A stretch of 64,000 nucleotides of DNA, taken from assembly GCF_030409905.1 (NCBI RefSeq), contig NZ_JAUFQT010000002.1, positions 1,034,265 to 1,098,264 on the forward strand, read 5' to 3'. The notes below the pieces were generated by a model that was not told the DNA's origin, did no database searches, and was given only the letters and a program-made list of their open reading frames with translations. This DNA comes from Echinicola jeungdonensis. Lineage in GTDB: Bacteria; Bacteroidota; Bacteroidia; Cytophagales; Cyclobacteriaceae. The position numbers and the translations under genes are program-made. Shown here piece by piece: positions 28,137-37,234 of the stretch (the first letter of the stretch is position 1; every line of letters begins with the position of its first letter).

Positions 28137-29421
28137 ATTCCAACAAGGTCCCAGCAATAGTGGCTGTCATCATACAAGCCAAGGTTGCTGCTAATAATGC
28201 CCTTAATCCCAACCTGGAAAGGTTCCCCTGTTGGTTGGGAGCAATACTTCCGATTCCCCCAACTTGGATTGCTATAGAGCTAAAATTGGAAAAGCCACAA
28301 AGGGCATAGGTGGAGATAATGATGGATTTGGGCGACAATTGACCGGCTGCTTTCATTTCTGAAAGCCCAGAATAGGCAATAAATTCATTGATCACCGTTT
28401 TTTGCCCTAAAAGGGATCCAACTTGAAGAGTATCTTTCCATTCTACCCCCATGACCCAGGCAAATCCTCTAAAAATCTGGCCAAAAATATATTCTAGAGA
28501 GAATCCATCAAATTGGTTTTGGGTGGTTTCTTTTACCATTTGATTTAAGCCGGTCAAATCCCCAATTATTCCAGATAGCAAATAATTCAGAGCTGCTATC
28601 AGCGCTATAAAAGCCAATAGCATTCCTCCAACATTCAGTGCTAATTTTAAACCATCTGCAGCCCCTTTGGAAAGGGCATCAATCAAATTTACCCCAAGCT
28701 CCTCCTCATTGACCACCAAATCATCATTCAACTTATCAGGGTGACTTTCTGGAACGATAATTTTGGACATTACAATAGCCGCAGGGGCATTCATTATGCT
28801 GGCCCCAAGCAAATAAGCTGCAAATTTACTTTGCTCTTCGGGACTATCACCTCCCAAAAACGAAACATAGGCAGCCAACACGCCCCCGGCAATAGTAGCC
28901 ATTCCTCCGGTCATCAAACACATCAACTCAGAGCGGGACATGGAAGCAATAAAAGGCCTAACCAGTAGTGGTGCTTCTGTTTGTCCCAAAAAGATATTAC
29001 CGGCAGCAGAAAGGCTTTCTGCACCTGTCAACCTCATTGTCCTTGCCATCACCCAGGCAATGGCATAAACCAATTTTTGCAATATTCCCAGGTAATACAA
29101 ACCTGCTGAAAGGGTGGAAAAGAAGATAATGGTAGGCAATACCTGAAATGCAAAGATCATCCCATAAGTATCCGTAGCCAAATCCCCAAAAAGGAATTCC
29201 GCCCCATCTTGGGAAAAGCTCAGCACTTTGACAAAACCTCGACTGATTGCAGTAAAAAACCTCGCCACAAAACCCACCTTAGTAATCAACAAACCAAATA
29301 TCACTTGAAGAGCCACCCCTACCCCTACCAGCCTCCAATTTATTTTCTTCCTGGCAGAAGAAAAAAGTAAAGCAAACCCTAACAGGATGATTACACCAAA
29401 AACACCTCGTATAAAATCCAT
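28135..29421 (-). CDS. Concentrative nucleoside transporter (NupC/CNT family)
   Basis: This 428-residue inner-membrane symporter has the CNT layout: an N-terminal Nucleos_tra2_N region to about residue 95, a gate domain (LSAAGNIFLGQTEAPLLVRPF, the G-Q-T-E-A nucleoside-binding motif near residue 150), and a C-terminal domain with VINEFIAYSGLSEM and YALCGFSNFSSIAIQ. It imports nucleosides with Na+ or H+. A 21-bp palindrome lies about 90 bp upstream. Length and motifs are typical. Confidence 0.94.
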   Translation of the reverse strand: MDFIRGVFGVIILLGFALLFSSARKKINWRLVGVGVALQVIFGLLITKVGFVARFFTAISRGFVKVLSFSQDGAEFLFGDLATDTYGMIFAFQVLPTIIFFSTLSAGLYYLGILQKLVYAIAWVMARTMRLTGAESLSAAGNIFLGQTEAPLLVRPFIASMSRSELMCLMTGGMATIAGGVLAAYVSFLGGDSPEEQSKFAAYLLGASIMNAPAAIVMSKIIVPESHPDKLNDDLVVNEEELGVNLIDALSKGAADGLKLALNVGGMLLAFIALIAALNYLLSGIIGDLTGLNQMVKETTQNQFDGFSLEYIFGQIFRGFAWVMGVEWKDTLQVGSLLGQKTVINEFIAYSGLSEMKAAGQLSPKSIIISTYALCGFSNFSSIAIQVGGIGSIAPNQQGNLSRLGLRALLAATLACMMTATIAGTLLE

Positions 29422-29718
29422 AATTAATTGATAGTCAAAAAGCTCCTATTATTTTTTTAGAATTAAATTTGGGAAATATAAGGTAATAATTTCCTTGGAA
29501 TCAAGATCATATTGAAGATTTCAAATCTTCAAAGTTAAAAAGTAACCGGATAATGAAAATTAAATATTTTTTTGGTCCAAAAAAATTGCAGCTGCTATAT
29601 GGTAACGCTGTTGAAGTTCAATAATTTTTTTGCTTTACTGTTTAAATGAAAAGGCCATTTTTTCCTGCCCTTAAAATTCAAGGGGTCAAGGAGCCTACGT
29701 AATGGAAAATAATAAATG
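29422..29718. other. Intergenic region upstream of the nucleoside transporter
   Basis: There is no gene here. The only structure is the palindrome at 29512-29532; the region should hold the transporter promoter. Confidence 0.5.
29512..29532. promoter_or_regulatory. 21-bp palindrome, candidate operator for the nucleoside transporter
   Basis: TTGAAGATTT and AAATCTTCAA are perfect inverted repeats separated by one C. There is no T-run next to it, so it is not a terminator. It lies 91-111 bp before the transporter start on its own strand. Confidence 0.45.
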
Positions 29719-29748
29719 AAAAAAAACCCGGAGCTTTGCCCCAGGTTT
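29719..29748 (-). terminator. Terminator of the etfB-etfA-nuclease operon
   Basis: On the minus strand AAACCTGGGGC pairs with GCTCCGGGTTT across an AAA loop (two mismatches), then a U-run. It lies 7 bp past the stop of the last gene. Confidence 0.75.
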
Positions 29749-29754
29749 CGAATA

Positions 29755-30363
29755 TTAGTTTCTTCGGTTTATTTCATCCCGTATTCTTGCTGCCCTTTCA
29801 TAATCCTCACTATTGATTGCCCTCTCCAACATTTGGTTTAGCTTTTCAAGGCTAAAATCCTTTAAAGAGCTTTCATGTTTACTGCCGGAGGAAGCGGTTT
29901 TGCCCGACTTGGAGGAAGCACTTGGTTCCGCAGATTTCTTTTCTTCTTCTTCATTGAACTCAATAGCTGCCTCGGACATTACCTTTTGAATGCAAAATAT
30001 GGGGGCATCAAACCTTACAGCAATGGCAATTGCATCGGAAGGCCTGGCATCAATTTCAGAAGTCTTATCTCCTTCCTTACAGACAATTTTTGCATAAAAT
30101 ACCCCCTCCCGCATATCTGAAATTAAAATATGATCAATAGTAAAATTAAAATTGGCCGCAAAGGACTTAAACAAATCATGAGTCATGGGCCTATTGGGTA
30201 CAATCTTTTCGATCTCAATGGCTATGGCTTGGGCTTCAAACATCCCTATAACTATAGGAAGCCTTCTTGTGCCAGCCATTTCTCCCATTACCAAGGTAAA
30301 AGACCCAGATTGTGAATGGTTGGATGATAAACCTAGTATTTCTAGTTCTACGGTGTTTTCCAC
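29755..30363 (-). CDS. Bifunctional nuclease (DUF151) family protein with UVR motif
   Basis: This 202-residue protein has an N-terminal bifunctional nuclease (BFN/DUF151) domain: LPIVIGMFEAQAIAIEIE, RPMTHDLFKSF, and the highly conserved DARPSDAIAIAVR near residue 110. A Ser/Lys-rich linker (about 140-165) is followed by a C-terminal UvrB/UvrC (UVR) motif, LNQMLERAINSEDYERAARIRDEI. The UVR motif usually mediates protein contact. It is the third gene of the etf operon, starting 6 bp after etfA ends, an arrangement whose logic is unclear. Confidence 0.9.
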   Translation of the reverse strand: MENTVELEILGLSSNHSQSGSFTLVMGEMAGTRRLPIVIGMFEAQAIAIEIEKIVPNRPMTHDLFKSFAANFNFTIDHILISDMREGVFYAKIVCKEGDKTSEIDARPSDAIAIAVRFDAPIFCIQKVMSEAAIEFNEEEEKKSAEPSASSKSGKTASSGSKHESSLKDFSLEKLNQMLERAINSEDYERAARIRDEINRRN

Positions 30364-30369
30364 AAGTTT

Positions 30370-31335
30370 TTACTTTATCGCTTTTATCGCTTCAGTTAAT
30401 TTGGGTAAAACCTCAAAAGCATCTCCCACTATTCCATAATCAGCAGATTTGAAAAAGGGTGCTTCCGGATCCTTATTGATAACTACAATATATTTAGAAG
30501 CATTGACTCCTGCAAGATGCTGAATCGCCCCTGAAATTCCAACAGCCACATATAGGCTTGGCGCAACTTTTACCCCAGTTTGGCCTACGTGCTCGTGGTG
30601 AGGTCTCCAGCCACTATCTGAAACAGGCTTGGAGCACCCCATAGCAGCCCCCATAGCTTTGGCCAAGTCTTCTATGATGCCCCAGTTTTCTGCTCCTTTT
30701 AACCCCCTACCACCGGAAACGATGATATCCGCCTCAGGAAGTGAAATTTCATCTGTAGCTTTATCAGTTGAGGTTATTTTTGCAGAAAAATCAGATTCGG
30801 AAAGTTCAACTTCCAATTTTTCAACTTTGGCATCTGGACCATCTGTCCTTAAGCTTACGGCATTTTTCTTTACCGCCAAAATTTTATTATCGGTATTTAC
30901 CTCTGTTATGGCAAAAGCTTTTCCAGTATAAATACTTCTTTTTACTTTATAACCTGAGTTTGTGTCGGGAAGATCCACTACATTGGAAACCAGCCCAGCT
31001 TTTAATTTAACAGCCAACCTAGCTGCAACAGCATCCCCCAAAGAAGACTTTGCCAATACCAAGGTGTTAGCACCTTCTTTTTCATATGCTTTGGCCACAG
31101 CATTTGCATGGGCTTGGATCACCCCTGCACTTAACTTCTCATCGGCTACATGCAACACCTTATCCGCTCCTGCGGAACCTACTTTGGTTAACTCAGCGTC
31201 ATCAATTTTACCTAATGCAACCGCTGTCACCGATTTCCCTTCCTTTTCACCTAATGCTTTCCCATAGGAAACGGCTTCCAATGAAGTTTTCTTTACTGCT
31301 CCCTCGTCGTGCTCTATATATACTAAAATGGACAT
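30370..31335 (-). CDS. etfA: Electron transfer flavoprotein, alpha subunit
   Basis: This 321-residue subunit binds FAD and passes electrons from acyl-CoA dehydrogenases to the ETF-quinone oxidoreductase. The C-terminal FAD domain carries IIVSGGRGLK, GCSKPVSDSGW, GQTGVKVAPSLYVAVGISGAIQH and the signature IVVINKDPEAPFFKSADYGIV. The N-terminal domain has the ETF Rossmann-like fold. It follows etfB by 34 bp, forming the usual heterodimer pair. Confidence 0.96.
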   Translation of the reverse strand: MSILVYIEHDEGAVKKTSLEAVSYGKALGEKEGKSVTAVALGKIDDAELTKVGSAGADKVLHVADEKLSAGVIQAHANAVAKAYEKEGANTLVLAKSSLGDAVAARLAVKLKAGLVSNVVDLPDTNSGYKVKRSIYTGKAFAITEVNTDNKILAVKKNAVSLRTDGPDAKVEKLEVELSESDFSAKITSTDKATDEISLPEADIIVSGGRGLKGAENWGIIEDLAKAMGAAMGCSKPVSDSGWRPHHEHVGQTGVKVAPSLYVAVGISGAIQHLAGVNASKYIVVINKDPEAPFFKSADYGIVGDAFEVLPKLTEAIKAIK

Positions 31336-31369
31336 AATATTCTGAATTTAAAATTTTATAAAAGCAAAA

Positions 31370-32107
31370 TTAAAGCACTTTGGCTTCATTTTTTAAAAGG
31401 TTAACCAACTCTTCAACATTATCCTTATCTATCAACTTAACTTCACCCTTGGCTGGAGGCAGTTCATACCCTATGGTATCGGTTGAAGCTTCTTCAGACA
31501 CCACTTCTACTACATTTAAAGGTTTTGATCTGGCAGACATAATACCCCGCATATTAGGAATTTTCCATTCTGCAATGGGCTCCTGACATCCAGCAACAAA
31601 CGGTAATTTCACTTCCAAATATTCTTTTCCTCCTTCTATTTCTCTGGCCAATTTCGCCACATCCCCTTCAATATCCATTTTCATAACCGGAGAAATGGAT
31701 GGCATATCCAATATTTCAGCGACCATACCATGAACCATACCACCGTTAAAATCACTGGACTCTCTACCCATCAGGATCAAATCATAATTTCCTTCTTTGG
31801 CGTAATGGGCAATTTGTTGAGCGACAAAAAAAGCATCCTTAGGAAATGCATCCACCCGAATGGCATCATCAGCACCGATGGCTAAGGCTTTTCTTAAGGT
31901 GGGATCAGTCTCTGCTTCCCCTACATTCAAAACTGTAAGACTTCCGCCCGTTTCATCTCTTAATTCAACTCCTCTAGCCAAGGCATAGTCATCATAGGGG
32001 CCAATGACAAATTGAACACCTGTTTTATCGAATTTTGTATTGTTATCGGTAAATTGAATTTTAGATGTTGTATCCGGTACATGGGTAATACAAACAAGAA
32101 TTTTCAT
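31370..32107 (-). CDS. etfB: Electron transfer flavoprotein, beta subunit
   Basis: This 245-residue ETF beta subunit carries the AMP-binding side of the heterodimer. Motifs seen are MKILVCITHVPDTTSKI at the start, GPYDDYALARGVELRDE, LILMGRESSDFNGGMVHGMVAE and LPFVAGCQEPIAEWKIPN, with the family's usual length. First gene of the operon etfB-etfA-bifunctional nuclease, so its promoter is in the 600-base region to the right. It serves fatty-acid or branched-chain amino-acid oxidation. Confidence 0.96.
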   Translation of the reverse strand: MKILVCITHVPDTTSKIQFTDNNTKFDKTGVQFVIGPYDDYALARGVELRDETGGSLTVLNVGEAETDPTLRKALAIGADDAIRVDAFPKDAFFVAQQIAHYAKEGNYDLILMGRESSDFNGGMVHGMVAEILDMPSISPVMKMDIEGDVAKLAREIEGGKEYLEVKLPFVAGCQEPIAEWKIPNMRGIMSARSKPLNVVEVVSEEASTDTIGYELPPAKGEVKLIDKDNVEELVNLLKNEAKVL

Positions 32108-32662
32108 ATAGATATATTATGTTTTTGCTATAAAATTCAGAAAATCAATTATTTAAACTAATATTTTATCAGTTGTTTTATTTGAGAATAAGAGGAAAAA
32201 ACCATGAATTTCCCCTGCTATAAAACTGACCTGTTTTTTTTGAAGCAACTTTGCCAATTATTGAAATTCATATTGGCCAATTTGCCCACGTTTGATTTGC
32301 TAATCTTTAGGTTTTATCTGTTAAAAGATGATTTTTTTAATAAGGCCAAAAATAAAAAAAAGGAGGGGATTAAACTATCCTGAATGGATTGATTTTAGTT
32401 ATCTTCCCAAACCCTGGGTTTGAATGAATCAGGGAAATTATTTTTGGATTTTAAAATACCAAAAATCAAATGTTCAGCCTGAAATAAATTTTCTCCAAAA
32501 CTACTCCTTACTAAATCATTTAAAAGCAATATAACAAAAAAACCCCCAGTTCAATTACAGTTGGATTGCACCAGGCTCCTTTCAATACAGATCAGTTCAG
32601 GTAATTAAATTAAGAAAACAACTTAATTCATTGAAATAAGGCTTCAATAATCAATAAATAAA
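32108..32662. other. Intergenic region upstream of etfB
   Basis: This AT-rich stretch of about 550 bases has no supported open frame or RNA gene. It should hold the etfB promoter on the minus strand; no clear TAnnTTTG box was found close to the start. Confidence 0.45.
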
Positions 32663-32689
32663 AAAAGGTGCAGTTTTTCTGCACCTTTT
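32663..32689 (-). terminator. Rho-independent terminator
   Basis: AAAAGGTGCAG pairs with CTGCACCTTTT across a short T loop. A-runs on the left supply the U-tract for the minus-strand gene that ends at 32713; it could work in both directions. Confidence 0.88.
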
Positions 32690-32712
32690 ATATTCTTAAT
32701 AAATTTTGGGAA

Positions 32713-33138
32713 TCACTTATTGGATTCAGCATCCTTAAGCCATTTGATAAAAGTTTGATAAACCAACCCTTTATCCCTGCAAAATTCGGATTTGGATACA
32801 CTTTGGTTATCTGCTTCTTCCCATTCTTTAAGAATAACTTCCTTATCTTTTTCAGTATATGTTTTCCTACCTCGCTTACTGGTTTTTTTTAAAGGAGATT
32901 TTCCATATAAAAATTCCACAAGCTCAACGAACTTATTGGCATCCCCCTTTTTTTCAATACCCAATTCAGCAAGCTCTTGTAGGGCTGCATCTTTGGTATT
33001 CTTAATAGTAACTTGCTTTCCGGCCCTATAAGCCTCCTCTACACTACTATACTTTTTACCTTCTTCGTCCACATATATAAATGGAGAATCAGTGGTTGGC
33101 AAATCACCATAGGTTTTGATAAATTCCTTTACGTTCAT
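32713..33138 (-). CDS. Hypothetical protein with C-terminal helix-turn-helix-like region
   Basis: This 141-residue protein starts MNVKEFIKTYGDLPTTDSP. Residues 20-40 look like a small beta-hairpin (FIYVDEEGKKYSSVEEAYRAG). The C-terminal 55 residues resemble a homeodomain-like helix-turn-helix as in transposase or resolvase N-domains (TYTEKDKEVILKEWEEA then KSEFCRDKGLVYQTFIKWL). It is flanked by about 550 bp and 910 bp of non-coding DNA and has its own terminator. A DNA-binding role is likely; nothing links it to a known mobile element. Confidence 0.62.
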   Translation of the reverse strand: MNVKEFIKTYGDLPTTDSPFIYVDEEGKKYSSVEEAYRAGKQVTIKNTKDAALQELAELGIEKKGDANKFVELVEFLYGKSPLKKTSKRGRKTYTEKDKEVILKEWEEADNQSVSKSEFCRDKGLVYQTFIKWLKDAESNK

Positions 33139-34049
33139 TTTTCTTCTTTTTTGTTTTGAAATCTAATAATTAACAATACTGAAAACCAACGATTTAACTT
33201 TTTCAAATTAAAATGTTTATTCTTTGGGCAATTAAGACATTTGACTTCTTGTCTTCCAATAATAGTCAACTTTGTCAGTTTCCATTTAACTCACTTAAAT
33301 ATAGCTTTTCTTTTTTCATTTTTATATATAAACACGAAACGAATATTCAATTTTTATGTTGTAGTTATATTCATTTGTAAAAATATTTACTTTTTGATTA
33401 CTACAAGGTACCATATACACCAATAATTACCAAAAACAGCACGTTTATCATTTTCCAATTAACAAACCTATAACACTAACTAAAAACAGCCAGTTATAAG
33501 TAAAAACAAATATTCACAATATTTCTATGAACCATTTTTTCTCATAAAAGGACATTTTAAGTCCCATAACTACTAGAATCAGATTAAAATCCCTTTTTAC
33601 TAAGAAAAAAAAACCAAATAGATATTGAACATCAAATCAATAATTGAATTTAATCTTTAAGAAAATATTTAACCCTGTGGTGAACAAATTCTTTATTTAG
33701 TAGTAAGGCTTTTAAAATTATTAAATGAAGTTTCAATTCATTTAATAGGTTTGGATAAACTTTCTCCTGGCCCTAAATTTTTTTTCCATAAACCCCAGTT
33801 TAAAGCCAGAACCCTGAATCATCTGCGCGGAAATCTTCTAGAACATTTTCCAAAAAATATTTTCAATCCAGAGAAAGCAGATAGTCTCCCCAAAAACCAT
33901 TTTCAAACACCCTATTCGGTCCTACATTTTCATCGGGTCTCCAAATATCTTTTGACAAATATCCACCCTTATTAGCCCTTATTTCATGGATATTTTATTA
34001 ATTTCGAATAACACCTAATACCCAAATGGATTAAGCTAAAAATCACCCA
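33139..34049. other. Long AT-rich intergenic region (about 0.9 kb)
   Basis: I found no supported gene, repeat or RNA. A 74-codon frame at 33751-33975 starts with TTG and has no protein-like features. The region separates a minus-strand gene on the left from a plus-strand gene on the right, so it holds two outward promoters. Confidence 0.5.
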
Positions 34050-34373
34050 ATGGACAGGATAAAGCTATTATTACAATTTATTGAGGAAGAACCTGACAAC
34101 CCGTTTAACCTCTATGCCATCGCCCTGGAATACCAAAATACAGACCAAGAGGCTGCCCGGGATTATTTCGAAAAATTATTGGAAAATCATGCTGATTACC
34201 TGCCCACTTATTTTCATGCTGCAGCTTTATTTGCTGAATTTGGGAAACTGGAAAAAGCACAGCAGATTTATGAATCAGGTATTGACCTGGCCAAGCAACA
34301 AAATGACCAGCATACCCTAAGAGAGCTTCAAAATGCCTATCAAAATTTTTTATTTGAGTATGATATAGATTAA
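34050..34373 (+). CDS. Tetratricopeptide repeat protein, 107 residues
   Basis: This small all-helical protein has two to three TPR units: PFNLYAIALEYQNTDQEAARDYFEKLL, YLPTYFHAAALFAEFGKLEKAQQIYESGI and a partial third. The Ala/Gly/Tyr spacing is typical for TPR. There is no signal peptide, so it is cytosolic. It is probably a protein-protein adaptor of unknown partner. It is convergent with the oxidoreductase, with 18 bp between them. Confidence 0.85.
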   Translation: MDRIKLLLQFIEEEPDNPFNLYAIALEYQNTDQEAARDYFEKLLENHADYLPTYFHAAALFAEFGKLEKAQQIYESGIDLAKQQNDQHTLRELQNAYQNFLFEYDID

Positions 34374-34391
34374 TTTTCCTAAAGTGTCAAA

Positions 34392-35390
34392 TTAAAAGGT
34401 CAACACCAATTTGCCCATTTGAGCACCCTCACTCATTTTTTCAAAAGCTTCAATGGCATTTGAATAAGGCCTAACAGAGTCCACTACAGGAATAACCTTT
34501 TTCTCCTGGACAAAATTGACCATTTCTTCAAAGTCATGGTCGCTCCCCATGGTGCTACCCTGGATGGTCAATTGGTTCCAAAAAACTCTTCGGGCATTAA
34601 TTGAGGAAGGGTTCCCCAAAGTCGCTCCATAAAAAATCAATCTTCCTCCTGGATTGAGTATTTTGGTCAGGTCATCAAAGGTATCCCCTGCAGTTCCATC
34701 AATGATCAAATCAAAACCTCCGATTTGGCTGATGGCATCTGCTGCCCAGACTTTGTCTTTATAATTAAATCCTCCATGAGCACCTAAACTAATTGCCTTC
34801 CGGATCTTTTCTTCTTTGCTGCTGTTGACATAAACCTTGGCTCCTGCTGCTATGGCATATTGAGCTGCAAATTGGGCTACGCCACCCCCAAATCCTGTAA
34901 CCAAAACTTTGTCTTCTTCACTTATTTTCCCCTGGGTAAATACTGCCCTGTATGCCGTCAAACCACCCAAAGGCAATGCGGCAGCTTCCTCATATTTCAG
35001 ATGCAAAGGTTTTTCTTTCAACCGGTCAGCAGGTACCTGAACATATTCTGCAAAGGTTCCGTGCTCTGGCATACCCAAAATCTGAAATTCCTCAGATTGG
35101 GCTTTTTGACTATTTCCCCAGTGTTTAGCGGGGTTGATGATTACATCTTTACCCAACCAATCCTTCTCAACTAATTCTCCAATTTCTTCCACCACTCCCG
35201 TCCCATCAGAACCCAGAACAACCCCATCAATTCGTGCCGGATAAAGTCCCCGTCTGCACCATTCGTCCCTATGATTAAGAGCAGCTGCCTTTATTTTCAC
35301 CTTTACCTCATGTGGCTTCAACCTAGGCAATTCAACTTCTTTAATTTCTATTTTATCGGGATGTTTGGAGTTAAGGACAATACCCTTCAT
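34392..35390 (-). CDS. Medium-chain zinc-type alcohol dehydrogenase / quinone oxidoreductase family
   Basis: This 332-residue MDR-superfamily oxidoreductase has a GroES-like N-domain (VKVKIKAAALNHRDEWCRRG, VLGSDGTGVVEEIG) and a nucleotide-binding domain with VLVTGFGGGVAQFAAQYA. It has FDLIIDGTAGDTFDD and a C-terminal GKLVLTF. The structural four-cysteine zinc loop is absent, so it is closer to quinone oxidoreductase-like members than classical zinc alcohol dehydrogenases. Substrate unknown; NADPH use is likely but unproven. Confidence 0.88.
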   Translation of the reverse strand: MKGIVLNSKHPDKIEIKEVELPRLKPHEVKVKIKAAALNHRDEWCRRGLYPARIDGVVLGSDGTGVVEEIGELVEKDWLGKDVIINPAKHWGNSQKAQSEEFQILGMPEHGTFAEYVQVPADRLKEKPLHLKYEEAAALPLGGLTAYRAVFTQGKISEEDKVLVTGFGGGVAQFAAQYAIAAGAKVYVNSSKEEKIRKAISLGAHGGFNYKDKVWAADAISQIGGFDLIIDGTAGDTFDDLTKILNPGGRLIFYGATLGNPSSINARRVFWNQLTIQGSTMGSDHDFEEMVNFVQEKKVIPVVDSVRPYSNAIEAFEKMSEGAQMGKLVLTF

Positions 35391-35446
35391 AAGCAGTGAT
35401 TTAAATTTTGTTAAATGGTGAATATTTAGGATTTTCTGAATTGAAA

Positions 35447-37042
35447 TTAAAATGGAGCTGGTTCATTACTTCCCAGGCCCCCTGGGAATGCATCGTCATC
35501 ATCCCCATTGGCTTTACTTTGGATCCGGATCATATTGGAATCATCAAAGCCTTTTCCTCCGGAAGCACTTGGGAATTTACTTCCATAAAAAGCTTCCTGA
35601 GCCTGTGGTTGATAGGGGACATTCATATCCAGATCGGTAAATTTGGTGTATTTGCCAATAAATCTCAATTTGACAGTTTCTAGCGAACCACTACGGTGTT
35701 TGGCAATGATCACTTCCCCAGTTCCTGCTGTGGTATTACCTTCTTCATCTTCATTGATACCATAATATTCCGGTCTGTAAAGGAACATGACAATATCGGC
35801 ATCCTGCTCGATGGCTCCAGATTCCCTCAAGTCGGAAAGCTGGGGACGCTTATCTCCACCTCTGGTTTCAACTGCTCTGGAAAGCTGGGACAAAGCAATA
35901 ACTGGAACTTCCAATTCCTTAGCTATTTTCTTCAAAGCCCGGGAAATGCTGGAAATCTCTTGTTCCCTGTTTCCATTTGCATTAGCCTTAGAGTCTCCTG
36001 ACATCAGCTGAAGGTAATCAATAACGATCATCTGGATATCACTCTGCGCTTTAAGCCTTCGACATTTGGCCCTCAATTCCAACACCGATAAAGCCGGGGT
36101 ATCATCCACAAATAAAGGGGCAGAGGACAATTTGCTGGTCTTATGGATCAGTTGTTCCCATTCATAGTCGGCCAAATTCCCCTTTTTAATTTTTTCTGAA
36201 TCCAATTCCGCTTCTGAGGAAATCAAACGGTTAACCAGCTGAACGGCCGACATTTCCAGGGAAAAAATGGCCACTGGCCTGCTGTGATCCACTGCGGCAT
36301 TTCGTAAAACAGAAAGCACAAAGGCAGTTTTACCCATTGCAGGACGGGCCGCGATGATCACCAAATCTGATTTTTGCCATCCGGAAGTAACCCTGTCCAA
36401 GGCAGTAAAACCACTGGGAACCCCGGTCAAACCATCCTTAAGGTCCTTTTTACCTTCCAATTCGGTAATGGCCTCCCGCATAATGGATTTCATATCGGAA
36501 TAATTTTTCCGGATATTATTTTCGGAAATTTCAAAAAGGGATTGCTCCATTTTGTCAAGCAATTCAAAAACATCAGTAGTCTCTTCATAGGCATCCCTTT
36601 GAATCTCCGAAGCCACATGGATCATATCCCGTTTCATGGCTTGTTCGGTGATGATCCTAGCGTGATATTCAATATTAGCAGCAGAGGAAACTTTGGAAGT
36701 TAGCTCGGTGATGTAAAAGGCCCCACCTGCAATTTCAAGCTTTCCGTTTTTCCGAAGCTTGTTGGTAACAGTCAGCAGATCTATGGGCTCACTTTCATTG
36801 AAAAGGTTCAATATGGCCTCATAGATTTCCTTATGTGCATCTTTATAAAAACTGGCTGGTTTTAGGATGTCAACCACCACGGTGATGGCTTCCTTTTCTA
36901 GCATCAATGCCCCTAAAACGGCTTCTTCAAGCTCTATTGCCTGTGGGGGGATTTTACCAATTCCCGTCCCAAATCCAAAATCATTATTTTGTTTTCTTCT
37001 AAAAGGAGACCTTTCCCTTCCTGTAGTATTACTTTCTGCCAT
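35447..37042 (-). CDS. dnaB: Replicative DNA helicase
   Basis: This 531-residue DnaB hexameric helicase unwinds the fork and binds primase. The N-terminal DnaB domain (IPPQAIELEEAVLGALMLEKEA) is followed by the RecA-like core: Walker A AARPAMGKTAFVLSV near residue 230, Walker B IQMIVIDYLQLMSGD, VIALSQLSRAVETR and SDLRESGAIEQDADIVMFLYR. There is no intein. The C-terminal tail of about 60 residues is Gly/Asp rich and ends EPAPF. It is divergent from mpl. Confidence 0.97.
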   Translation of the reverse strand: MAESNTTGRERSPFRRKQNNDFGFGTGIGKIPPQAIELEEAVLGALMLEKEAITVVVDILKPASFYKDAHKEIYEAILNLFNESEPIDLLTVTNKLRKNGKLEIAGGAFYITELTSKVSSAANIEYHARIITEQAMKRDMIHVASEIQRDAYEETTDVFELLDKMEQSLFEISENNIRKNYSDMKSIMREAITELEGKKDLKDGLTGVPSGFTALDRVTSGWQKSDLVIIAARPAMGKTAFVLSVLRNAAVDHSRPVAIFSLEMSAVQLVNRLISSEAELDSEKIKKGNLADYEWEQLIHKTSKLSSAPLFVDDTPALSVLELRAKCRRLKAQSDIQMIVIDYLQLMSGDSKANANGNREQEISSISRALKKIAKELEVPVIALSQLSRAVETRGGDKRPQLSDLRESGAIEQDADIVMFLYRPEYYGINEDEEGNTTAGTGEVIIAKHRSGSLETVKLRFIGKYTKFTDLDMNVPYQPQAQEAFYGSKFPSASGGKGFDDSNMIRIQSKANGDDDDAFPGGLGSNEPAPF

Positions 37043-37222
37043 AAGAACAAATGTAACCGCTTTGATGCAAAGATTTTCAACAATTTATTCACTTGTTATC
37101 AACACTTTATTAACCTGCTTATTGACAACATGTTACAAATCTACGCGCACAATACCATATTGATAATCGGAAAAAATATTTCATATTCCTTCTCCAACAG
37201 TTCCCTGGCTTTTTGAAATTAA

Positions 37223-37230
37223 TATCTTTG
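37223..37230 (+). promoter_or_regulatory. Candidate Bacteroidota -7 box for mpl
   Basis: TATCTTTG matches TAnnTTTG and ends only 4 bases before the ATG at 37235. If used, the transcript would start at or next to the start codon (leaderless). The -33 element is unclear. Confidence 0.42.
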
Positions 37231-37234
37231 TGAC

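Noticed and set aside
33751..33975. 74-codon plus-strand frame in the 0.9-kb gap
   Set aside because: It starts with TTG, has no ribosome site, and the translation has no domain or signal character.
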